Below, in pieces: positions 1-5,502 of a stretch of DNA of 34,309 nucleotides. The number at the start of each line of letters is the position of its first letter. The stretch's first letter is position 1. The stretch is from contig JAFRNY010000056.1 in assembly GCA_017429945.1 (NCBI GenBank), positions 1 to 34,309 on the forward strand, in the 5' to 3' direction. This DNA is from Bacteroidaceae bacterium. GTDB taxonomy: Bacteria > Bacteroidota > Bacteroidia > Bacteroidales > Bacteroidaceae. The position numbers were made by a program, and so were the translations under genes. The notes under the pieces were generated by a model, which saw only the letters and a list, made by a program, of their open reading frames with translations, made no database searches and was not told the DNA's origin.

Positions 1-18
1 GAGCGAGCGTAAGTTACA

Positions 19-35
19 GCCCCTGCACCGCAGGG
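19..35 (-). other. stem-loop in the leader of the left-edge transcript
   Basis: A perfect 7-bp inverted repeat (CCCCTGC / GCAGGGG, 3-base loop) lies about 20 bases downstream of the predicted start of the minus-strand transcript. It is too early to be that gene's terminator. It could be a leader structure, or a terminator for something read the other way, but no T-tract follows on either strand. Confidence 0.35.
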
Positions 36-57
36 GTGTCCCTTTCTCGTTTGCGGG

Positions 58-91
58 TGCAAAGGTACGCCGACTTTTCCATTCCACCAAA
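58..91 (-). promoter_or_regulatory. Bacteroidota-type promoter firing off the left edge
   Basis: Read on the minus strand there is a TTTG element (91-88), 20 bases of spacer, then TACCTTTG (67-60), which matches the Bacteroidota -33/-7 pattern TTTG...TAnnTTTG. Transcription would start near position 55 and leave the window. Just downstream, 19-35 forms a hairpin with arms CCCCTGC and GCAGGGG around ACC, so the transcript would carry a stem-loop at its 5' end. The gene it serves lies outside the window. Confidence 0.55.
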
Positions 92-262
92 TATTTGCGG
101 AGGTTTTTTGAAAAAACTTGCGAAAAAAGTTGCTTTCGGGCATAAAAACGACAAATAAGGGCAACGAGGGGAGGGAATTGGGGGCGCGGAGGGCAAAAAA
201 GGAGGGGATAATACCGGCGCGGGAAGGAGCAGGGGAGAAGGGCAATAATATAAAATAATGAA

Positions 263-354
263 TGCGCACGCGCGCGTGAGGGGGAGGGAGGGGGGACCCG
301 CGGGGAGAGAGGGGACCCGCGGGGGAAAAGAGGACCCGCGGGAGAAACCGCGGG
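263..354. repeat. GC-rich repeat cluster with three 19-bp-spaced GACCCGCGGG units
   Basis: The non-coding region before the first gene contains GACCCGCGGG at 295, 314 and 333, spaced 19 bp apart. A partial copy, ACCGCGGG, lies at 347-354. Each unit holds the palindrome CCCGCGGG. Directly upstream is a 16-base perfectly alternating purine-pyrimidine tract (263-278) and a run of G-blocks (280-305). The rest of 92-466 is purine-rich on the plus strand and I see no gene in it. Confidence 0.75.
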
Positions 355-466
355 AACGGTAATCGGGGGATGAACGAGGGCGCGGGAGAGAGGGGCTAGG
401 CCCACGGGAGAGAGGTGTTTTGAGAATGTTTTTTAGAAAAAGTCAATGAAGATGAAATAAAAGCTG

Positions 467-474
467 TAAATTTG
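467..474 (+). promoter_or_regulatory. -7 promoter element TAAATTTG abutting the glycosylase start
   Basis: TAAATTTG matches the Bacteroidota -7 consensus TAnnTTTG and ends four bases before the ATG at 479. Transcription normally starts a few bases after this box, so the mRNA would begin at or within a base or two of the start codon (leaderless). No clear TTTG -33 element sits 19-21 bases upstream, which lowers confidence. Confidence 0.45.
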
Positions 475-478
475 CAGC

Positions 479-1174
479 ATGATTACAAAGGACTATTTGA
501 CTCTTGCTGAGAAAGCACTCAGAATGACCTTAAAGGAGGGCTGGGCTGAAGATTTATTTCTGAATAAGAAAGCTTTAGACGACAGCATTCCAGAATGGCA
601 TCCGCTAGTACCTTTTTTGCCAGAGGGATGTAAGGTGCTGTTCTTAGGCTCGTTTCCTCCACAGAGGAAACGGTGGTGCATGGACTTCTTCTATCCTAAC
701 TTCACGAATGAGCATTGGCGGATTGAGGGCCTGGCATTCTATGGTGATGCACAACATTTTGTAGATCAGGAGCACCGATGCTTCAAGCTGAAAGAGATTG
801 TGGTGCATCTGAAAACATACGGCATCGGAATATTCGACACGGCACTGGCTGTAAGGCGTTTGGCAGATAATGCCTCCGATAAGTTTTTGGAGGTGGCCGT
901 GCCGACCGACGTAAGGACGCTGGTGGAGCACCTGCCAGAGCTACGGGCAATAGTGACGACTGGAGAAAAGGCAAGCGAGACTGTGGCCCTTGCTTTGGGC
1001 ATGACAAACGCAAAAGGCAGGGCCGTGCTGCCGAAAGTCGGCACAGCCCTGCCCTCCCCTATCGAAAATGTTGATTTGTTTCGTTTGCCAAGTTCATCAC
1101 GCGCCTACCCGATGGCACTCACTGAAAAAGCGGAGGCCTATAGGCTTATGTTTGAACGCTACTTTGAACTTTGA
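479..1174 (+). CDS. uracil-DNA glycosylase superfamily protein (hypoxanthine/uracil glycosylase-like)
   Basis: This 231-residue protein is probably a base-excision-repair glycosylase that removes deaminated bases from DNA. The first family motif is visible at about residues 54-61 (FLGSFPP), followed by the usual aromatic stretch with FFYPN and HWRI (about 70-82). The second motif region is LPSSSRAY (about 203-210), resembling the L-P-S-x-S loop of the family-6-like UDG proteins. IVTTGEKASE (about 158-167) fits the strand before the DNA-binding segment. The assignment rests on these motifs, and the exact substrate (uracil, hypoxanthine or mismatch) cannot be read from the sequence. The gene is monocistronic and followed by a convergent exonuclease gene. 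Its last codons and TGA lie inside a tandem ACTTTGA repeat, so the C-terminal residues FEL may be repeat-derived. Confidence 0.75.
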   Translation: MITKDYLTLAEKALRMTLKEGWAEDLFLNKKALDDSIPEWHPLVPFLPEGCKVLFLGSFPPQRKRWCMDFFYPNFTNEHWRIEGLAFYGDAQHFVDQEHRCFKLKEIVVHLKTYGIGIFDTALAVRRLADNASDKFLEVAVPTDVRTLVEHLPELRAIVTTGEKASETVALALGMTNAKGRAVLPKVGTALPSPIENVDLFRLPSSSRAYPMALTEKAEAYRLMFERYFEL

Positions 1175-1200
1175 ACTTGGAACTTTGAACTTTGAACTTT
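1161..1200. repeat. short tandem repeat (TTTGAAC / TTGGAAC units) overlapping a stop codon
   Basis: About six copies of a 7-base unit, ACTTTGA with an ACTTGGA variant, run from the last codons of the glycosylase gene into the gap. The TGA stop is part of the repeat. The same ACTTGGA unit appears at the right edge of the window (34295-34309). Confidence 0.85.
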
Positions 1201-1249
1201 GCGCTCGAGCTCTGCTCGCTTCGCTTGCGAAGAACGATGAACTTTGGGG

Positions 1250-1741
1250 TTACAATATCTCGAGCGCAATGCGAGCGCATGCCTCGGCATCGGCGAGGGC
1301 GTGGTGATGGTTGCGGAGGTCGTAGCCACAAAGGGCGGCTATGGTGTGGAGCTGGTGATTAGGCGCAGATGGGAAGGCCCGGCGTGAAGCTACGCAGGTG
1401 CAGAGGAAATGGTAGTCGGGGTAATCCATCTGGTAGCATCGGAATACTGCCTTGAGACAACTCTCGTCGAAGGCTTTGTTGTGGGCCACGAGCGTCAGGC
1501 CCTCGATACGCGGCGCAATCTGCTGCCAAACGTAGGGGAAGACAGGGGCACGGTCGGTGTCGGCACGCGTGAGCCCATGCACATGAGTGTTCCAATAAAG
1601 ATAGTAGTTGGGCTCGGGCTGAATGAGCGAATAAAAAGAGTCTACAATCTGACCTCCTCGCACAACGACAACGCCTACCGAGCACACGCTGGTGCGCTCG
1701 GCATTGGCCGTCTCAAAATCTATAGCAGCAAAATCGAGCAT
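1250..1741 (-). CDS. 3'-5' exonuclease, DEDDh (DnaQ/RNase T-like) family
   Basis: The 163-residue protein is a single exonuclease domain. ExoI is DFET with D8 and E10, ExoII is AHNKAFD with D92, and ExoIII ends HHALADAEA with H146 and D151. These give the four acidic residues plus histidine that bind two metal ions in DEDDh nucleases. The domain resembles the epsilon proofreading subunit, but there is no polymerase or GIY-YIG domain attached, as is common for stand-alone Bacteroidota copies. It probably trims DNA 3' ends during repair. It lies tail to tail with the glycosylase gene. The start codon follows a T-rich stretch and no better upstream ATG is seen. Confidence 0.9.
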   Translation of the reverse strand: MLDFAAIDFETANAERTSVCSVGVVVVRGGQIVDSFYSLIQPEPNYYLYWNTHVHGLTRADTDRAPVFPYVWQQIAPRIEGLTLVAHNKAFDESCLKAVFRCYQMDYPDYHFLCTCVASRRAFPSAPNHQLHTIAALCGYDLRNHHHALADAEACARIALEIL

Positions 1742-1742
1742 G

Positions 1743-1780
1743 AAAAAAAACGACTCACGTTAGGGGCGGGATTGCCCGCC
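1743..1780 (-). terminator. possible terminator after the GlsB-like gene
   Basis: On the minus strand a hairpin (GGCGGG / CCCGCC, 4-base loop, 1765-1780) follows the stop of the GlsB-like gene by nine bases. A run of eight T residues (1750-1743) comes 14 bases later. The distance from stem to T-run is longer than in a textbook terminator, so it may work poorly and let some transcription into the exonuclease gene. Confidence 0.4.
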
Positions 1781-1789
1781 AAGAACGAA

Positions 1790-2032
1790 TCACTTGTTGT
1801 TCCCCGTTATTAGGCGATAAAGCCAGATGAGCACCACGGCTCCAATCACAGCAGTGCCGATGGAACCCACGGTACCTTGCCACGTAATGTCGAGTTTCTC
1901 GAAAATCCAGCCACCCACAGTGCCTCCCAAGAGACCTAAAACGATGTTCCACAGGCAGCCGTAGCCTTCGCCTCGCATAATCCATCCGGCGATAGCGCCA
2001 GCGATGAGTCCTACAATAATACCTCCTAGCAT
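1790..2032 (-). CDS. GlsB/YeaQ/YmgE-type small stress-associated membrane protein
   Basis: This 80-residue, very hydrophobic protein belongs to the transglycosylase-associated (YeaQ/YmgE/GlsB) family. Three glycine-rich membrane helices are evident: residues 1-18, 28-46 with a GLLGGTVGGWIF pattern, and 53-74. A short charged loop, RGEGYGCLWN, after the first helix matches the family. The biochemical role of the family is not settled. Members are often induced by general or envelope stress. The gene has its own -7 promoter box and stands back to back with the ECF sigma operon, which would suit shared stress control, but no shared operator is visible. Confidence 0.85.
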   Translation of the reverse strand: MLGGIIVGLIAGAIAGWIMRGEGYGCLWNIVLGLLGGTVGGWIFEKLDITWQGTVGSIGTAVIGAVVLIWLYRLITGNNK

Positions 2033-2060
2033 AATTGTTATGGTTTTGGGTTTGCAAGTG

Positions 2061-2068
2061 CAAAGATA
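2061..2068 (-). promoter_or_regulatory. -7 promoter element of the GlsB-like gene
   Basis: The minus strand reads TATCTTTG, a match to TAnnTTTG, 29 bases before the ATG at 2032. No good -33 TTTG is seen at the expected distance; the upstream DNA is A/T-rich. Confidence 0.5.
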
Positions 2069-2118
2069 AGCTAAATAATTATAGCTTTACGATGTTTTAG
2101 CATTTTTTTGCTGAAGAC

Positions 2119-2149
2119 GTGTAACAAATATGATCCCGCTTGCGTTATT
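2119..2149 (+). promoter_or_regulatory. candidate ECF-sigma-dependent promoter (autoregulation)
   Basis: GTGTAACAAA (2118-2127), then a 17-base gap after GTAAC, then CGTTATT (2143-2149). The layout, an AAC-containing -35 element and a CGT-type -10 element 16-17 bases apart, is that of ECF sigma promoters. It sits directly in front of the ECF sigma gene and lacks a TAnnTTTG box, which suggests the sigma factor transcribes its own operon. If real, transcription would start near 2155, so the ATG at 2130 cannot be used and the start at 2175 is right. Confidence 0.45.
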
Positions 2150-2174
2150 ATGTATAGAAGGTGCGCATAAAACG

Positions 2175-2666
2175 ATGACAGCTACCACGTTTAAAGAAAT
2201 ATTTCTGCCGAAGAGCGGACAAATGTACCGCACTGCTTACGCCATCCTGGGCAACGCTCAAGATGCGGAGGATGCGGTGCAGGAGGCGTTCATCCGCCTC
2301 TGGCAGACTCGCGACAAGATTGTCACAGACGAACGGTTGGAGGCCTACTGCACCATGCTGACGCGGCACCTCTGCATTGACAACCTTCGCCGTAAACGTG
2401 TGCCTACGACCGATCGCCAAGCCGAAGAACTTTCACTCGATGCTGATTACGATGCATCTAACGCCGTAGAGCGCAACGAGACCATTGCAGCTGTAGAGGA
2501 GGCAATAGGCAGTCTGCCAGAGCACCAACAACGCGTGGCCCGCATGAGTATCATCGACGACCGCTCGCCCCAGGAGATAGAACAAGAGACAGGATTCAGC
2601 GCCGTGAACGTACGCGTGTTGCTGAGCCGTGCAAAAAGTAAACTTAAAACACTCTTACGACCATGA
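2175..2666 (+). CDS. ECF-type RNA polymerase sigma factor
   Basis: A 163-residue sigma-70 family protein of the extracytoplasmic-function type. Region 2 covers about residues 14-50 with YRTAYAILGNAQDAEDAVQE and FIRLW, the core-binding and -10 recognition helices. Region 4 covers about 110-160, with LPEHQQRVA followed by a helix-turn-helix ending in VRVLLSRAKSKLK. I chose the ATG at 2175 because it sits in the AAACGATG context seen at other genes here, and because the in-frame ATG at 2130 lies within the likely promoter. Its stop overlaps the next gene's start by four bases (ATGA), so the two are translationally coupled, the usual pairing of a sigma factor with its anti-sigma. Confidence 0.92.
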   Translation: MTATTFKEIFLPKSGQMYRTAYAILGNAQDAEDAVQEAFIRLWQTRDKIVTDERLEAYCTMLTRHLCIDNLRRKRVPTTDRQAEELSLDADYDASNAVERNETIAAVEEAIGSLPEHQQRVARMSIIDDRSPQEIEQETGFSAVNVRVLLSRAKSKLKTLLRP

Positions 2667-3037
2667 CTGAATTACACGATACGCCAGGTTTTGCGACTGA
2701 GCAAGGAATCGCAGTGCCTGAGGGTTTGGAAAGCCGACTGAGCACCCTCATCGACAAACTGGCCGCTGACGAGCAGGCTCGGCAGTCGCACAAACAGCGC
2801 CGCCTATGGCAGTGGGCTGGAGGGATGACCATCGCTGCCTCCTTCGCCGCAGCGGCGTTCTTCATCCTAACTCCAAGTCAAGGCGGACACGTAATAGAAG
2901 TGAACGACCCGGAAGAAGCCCGAGAGCAAACGGAATATGCCCTGAAGATGCTCTCTTCAACTCTTGCCAAGGGCGTCGCAGGCGTGCAACAAGCGGAGCA
3001 CACCACGGCCCACATTATGGGGAAACTAAACAGATAA
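2663..3037 (+). CDS. single-pass membrane protein, candidate anti-sigma factor
   Basis: I do not recognise a named family in this 124-residue protein. It has a charged N-terminal half of about 48 residues, one membrane helix (about 50-70, WAGGMTIAASFAAAAFFIL), and a C-terminal part of about 54 residues that would lie in the periplasm. The four-base overlap with the sigma gene and the cytoplasm-membrane-periplasm layout suggest an anti-sigma factor that holds the sigma until an envelope signal arrives. There is no zinc-binding HxxxCxxC motif of ZAS-type anti-sigmas, so any sigma binding would use a different N-terminal fold. The function is inferred from position and topology only. Confidence 0.6.
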   Translation: MTELHDTPGFATEQGIAVPEGLESRLSTLIDKLAADEQARQSHKQRRLWQWAGGMTIAASFAAAAFFILTPSQGGHVIEVNDPEEAREQTEYALKMLSSTLAKGVAGVQQAEHTTAHIMGKLNR

Positions 3038-3059
3038 CAAACTAAAGAATTATTTGAAT

Positions 3060-3515
3060 ATGAAACGATTCATTATCGCGCTGGCTCTCCTCGTGAGCAC
3101 AGTAGCATCCTTCGCACAGAGGGAATTTATCAACCACTTCGGAAACGTCGACGGCATCACCAGCATCTACGTCTCGAAAACAATGATTCGCCTGCTGCCA
3201 AAGTTAGACGCCGGGAATATGGACCTTAAGAAAATCAGCCAGAAGCTTGAGAGCGTGCAGATCCTCACGTCAGAAAGTACAAAAGCAGCATCACGGTTGC
3301 GCAAAGGCTGCCAGGAACTGTTCAAGCGTGACAGCTACGAACCCCTTATGGAGGTCAAGGAGAGCGGCAAGGACAGTGCTACAATCTATCTGCGAGAACT
3401 CGGTAAAGGCCGGAACTCATACGTCATCTTTGCCGGCGACGATGCTGATCTGAGCGTCATCGTAATTACGGGAACGATAAGCGTGGAGGATATTCAGAGT
3501 ATCACGGAAAAATAA
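3060..3515 (+). CDS. secreted DUF4252 domain protein
   Basis: The 151-residue protein starts at the ATG at 3060 (MKRFII); a TTG two codons upstream is unlikely. Residues 1-20 form a signal peptide ending in SFA, so the mature protein is periplasmic or surface-bound. The body fits the Bacteroidota DUF4252 family: a conserved start with an ISxxYVSKTM segment, KLESVQIL-like strands, and an ending in which a hydrophobic VIVITG strand is followed by SVEDIQ. The family's function is unknown. It is the third gene of the ECF sigma operon and is followed by a second, divergent DUF4252 gene, so both are probably made when the sigma is released. Confidence 0.75.
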   Translation: MKRFIIALALLVSTVASFAQREFINHFGNVDGITSIYVSKTMIRLLPKLDAGNMDLKKISQKLESVQILTSESTKAASRLRKGCQELFKRDSYEPLMEVKESGKDSATIYLRELGKGRNSYVIFAGDDADLSVIVITGTISVEDIQSITEK

Positions 3516-3550
3516 AGAATGACGAGTGACTAATGACTAATGACATGTGA
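3516..3550. repeat. short imperfect tandem repeat (AATGACT / GTGACTA units)
   Basis: The gap between the two DUF4252 genes is filled by imperfect copies of AATGACGAGTGACTAATGAC. The same AATGACG unit occurs next to the mraY start at 14184-14199. Confidence 0.7.
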
Positions 3551-3561
3551 CATATAAAACG

Positions 3562-4044
3562 ATGAAAAAAAATTATTTTTTGACAATAGCCATTGCAGCA
3601 ATCCTCGTCGGTTGCCGCAGCAGCAAGACATATAGCGACATCATGAATGAGTTCCGCAGCGAGAACGGGGCAGAATATTTCAGCGTGCCTACGGCATTGC
3701 TCAAGATAGGCACAGCCGCCATCCCCAAGAGCGATGGCGGCAAGCTGGCACGCAGCATCAGCGCAGTGCGAGTCCTCGACCTGTCAGACTGCTCGCAATC
3801 AGTGCGCAACCGCTTCCTAAATCGCATAGCTGATGCCAACGACGAAGGCTACGAGCCCTTTGTTCAGACCAACGAGAAGGACGAACAGACGCGAGTGCTA
3901 ATGCGAGTTGACGATGAATACGTCCGTGAAATACTGATTGCCTCGGCCGACCGGGCCGACTGCCAGATGGTACAGATTAAAGGCAAGATACGTCTGGAGG
4001 ATGTCCAGCAGATTGTAGACGAGAACATCGATAAGATAAAATAA
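3562..4044 (+). CDS. DUF4252 domain lipoprotein
   Basis: This 160-residue protein starts at the ATG at 3562 (AAAACGATG context). The signal sequence ends in the lipobox LVGC, with the lipidated cysteine at about residue 18, so it should be anchored in a membrane. The rest matches the DUF4252 family and parallels the preceding gene: SVPTALLKIG near the N-terminus, RVLDLSDCS as the central strand, and an ending of MVQIKGKIRLEDVQQIVDE, matching VIVITGTISVEDIQSI in the neighbour. The two look like an ancient duplication, one soluble and one lipidated. It is the last gene of the operon, 7 bases before a strong terminator. Its function is unknown. Confidence 0.75.
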   Translation: MKKNYFLTIAIAAILVGCRSSKTYSDIMNEFRSENGAEYFSVPTALLKIGTAAIPKSDGGKLARSISAVRVLDLSDCSQSVRNRFLNRIADANDEGYEPFVQTNEKDEQTRVLMRVDDEYVREILIASADRADCQMVQIKGKIRLEDVQQIVDENIDKIK

Positions 4045-4050
4045 TGACAG

Positions 4051-4094
4051 AAAAGGAGAGCACTACACGTAGTATGTGGTGCTCTCCTTTTGTC
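4051..4094. terminator. strong bidirectional intrinsic terminator between the DUF4252 operon and ftsZ
   Basis: Arms at 4051-4063 and 4079-4091 pair perfectly over 13 bp and extend four more pairs with one G-T wobble around a 7-base loop. The plus strand ends the stem in TTTTG, and the minus strand ends it in CTTTT. It can therefore end both the plus-strand DUF4252 operon and the minus-strand dcw transcript, whose last gene stops at 4120. Confidence 0.9.
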
Positions 4095-4119
4095 TTAGGT
4101 TATAGGTCGCGACTAAGCG

Positions 4120-5475
4120 TCAGAACTGAATAGTGAAGGTCTGCGAGTTATCAGCTTCGTTATCGACAGTTTCAGTTGCCGTCTGTTCGCTGGCGGCTTT
4201 CTCCTGAATCTGCTTAAGTTCGTTTTTATTGCGATCCACAGTGGGCGTAGACTCTACCATCGAGATAAGGTCGTCGTTGTCGAGCACGTCATCGGTGAAG
4301 ATATATACATAGCGACGCGGTTTCGTGGGCTTCTTGTCGTCCTCGTTGTAATAGGTCGAACGGCGGTTTGCCTTCTCCTCCTCCTCTTCTTCGCGACGGA
4401 GGCGATCCTCATCGGGCTCACGCATGACGCGGCCACCATGAGCAGATTCCATAAGAGGCACATTCTGCAGCCCAAAGCCAGAGGCAAGGAGCGTAATCTT
4501 TACCTTTGTGCCGAGGCTGTCGTCGGTGCCCAAACCCCATTTCACCTCCACGGTGTCCTGGTCGAACTTGCTCATGAACTCGGTGACCTCGTTCATCTCT
4601 TCCATCGTCAGTTGGTCGCTGTCGTTTCCACGGCTGAAATTGATGTAGAAGAGAACTTTCTTGGAGTTGAACACATCGTTCTTGTTGAGAAGCGGGCTGT
4701 GGAGAGCCTCGTTGAAGGCCTTCGTCACGCGGTTCTCGCCCTCGCCGTAGCCCGTAGACATGATTGCCACGCCACCATCCTTAAGCACAGTGGTAACGTC
4801 CTGGAAGTCGAGGTTGATGAGTCCGCGCATAGTAATAATCTCTGCTATGCTTTTGGCTGCGATACTGAGTGTGTCGTCGGCTTTGGCAAAGCCGTTGAGC
4901 ACCGTGAGGTCGGGGTAAATCTCGCGCAGTCGCTCGTTGTTGATTACGAGCAGCGCATCGACATGCTTTGACATCTCCTCGACACCATCGAGGGCCTGGT
5001 CGATCTTCTTATGTCCTTCGAAGCGGAAGGGAATGGTGACAATGCCTACGGTGAGGATATCCATCTCGCGAGCACATTGGGCTACAATGGGCGCTGCACC
5101 TGTGCCTGTGCCGCCGCCCATACCAGCGGTGATGAATGCCATGCGTGTGCCGTCGGCAAAAAGTTGTTTAATCTGGTCTATGCTGTCTTGAGCCGCCTTG
5201 CGCCCAACTTCAGGACGGTTACCGGCTCCAAGCCCTTCGCCCATCTGCAGCTTTGTGGGCACAGGCGAGTCGGACAACGCCTTGCTGTCGGTGTTGCAGA
5301 GAACATAGGTAACGTCGTGGATACCTTCGTTGTACATGTGAGTGACGGCATTACCACCGCCGCCTCCGACCCCTACAACCTTTATGATGCTGGGGTTGTT
5401 CACTTTGAGGTTGAACTGTATGCCTGCAGGCTCATTGAACTGAATGCCCTTGGCACCGTTATCATTGCTATCCAT
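4120..5475 (-). CDS. ftsZ: cell division GTPase FtsZ
   Basis: FtsZ polymerises with GTP into the Z-ring that places the divisome. The tubulin signature GGGTGTG is at about residues 120-126. The nucleotide-binding start VVGVGGGGGNA (about 33-43) and the NNERL segment are typical. The globular domain ends near residue 335. It is followed by a long charged linker with a run of glutamates (about 352-357) and a tail of roughly 60 residues with RYVYIFTDDVL. The usual short C-terminal peptide that binds FtsA (of the type PAFLR or PAYxRR) is not obvious; STPTVDR occupies a similar place. At 451 residues it is longer than E. coli FtsZ (383) because of the tail. It is the last gene of the dcw operon, 27 bases after ftsA. 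Confidence 0.98.
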   Translation of the reverse strand: MDSNDNGAKGIQFNEPAGIQFNLKVNNPSIIKVVGVGGGGGNAVTHMYNEGIHDVTYVLCNTDSKALSDSPVPTKLQMGEGLGAGNRPEVGRKAAQDSIDQIKQLFADGTRMAFITAGMGGGTGTGAAPIVAQCAREMDILTVGIVTIPFRFEGHKKIDQALDGVEEMSKHVDALLVINNERLREIYPDLTVLNGFAKADDTLSIAAKSIAEIITMRGLINLDFQDVTTVLKDGGVAIMSTGYGEGENRVTKAFNEALHSPLLNKNDVFNSKKVLFYINFSRGNDSDQLTMEEMNEVTEFMSKFDQDTVEVKWGLGTDDSLGTKVKITLLASGFGLQNVPLMESAHGGRVMREPDEDRLRREEEEEEKANRRSTYYNEDDKKPTKPRRYVYIFTDDVLDNDDLISMVESTPTVDRNKNELKQIQEKAASEQTATETVDNEADNSQTFTIQF

Positions 5476-5502
5476 AGTGCTGTACGTATTATTGTTCTGT
5501 GC

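Noticed and set aside
14-196. 60-codon minus-strand frame at the left edge
   Set aside because: Its start lies upstream of the promoter at 58-91 and it would run through the promoter and hairpin. Composition is low-complexity.
2130-2174. Upstream ATG for the ECF sigma gene
   Set aside because: It lies inside the candidate ECF promoter, and the added residues do not match sigma region 2. The ATG at 2175 has the local AAACGATG context.
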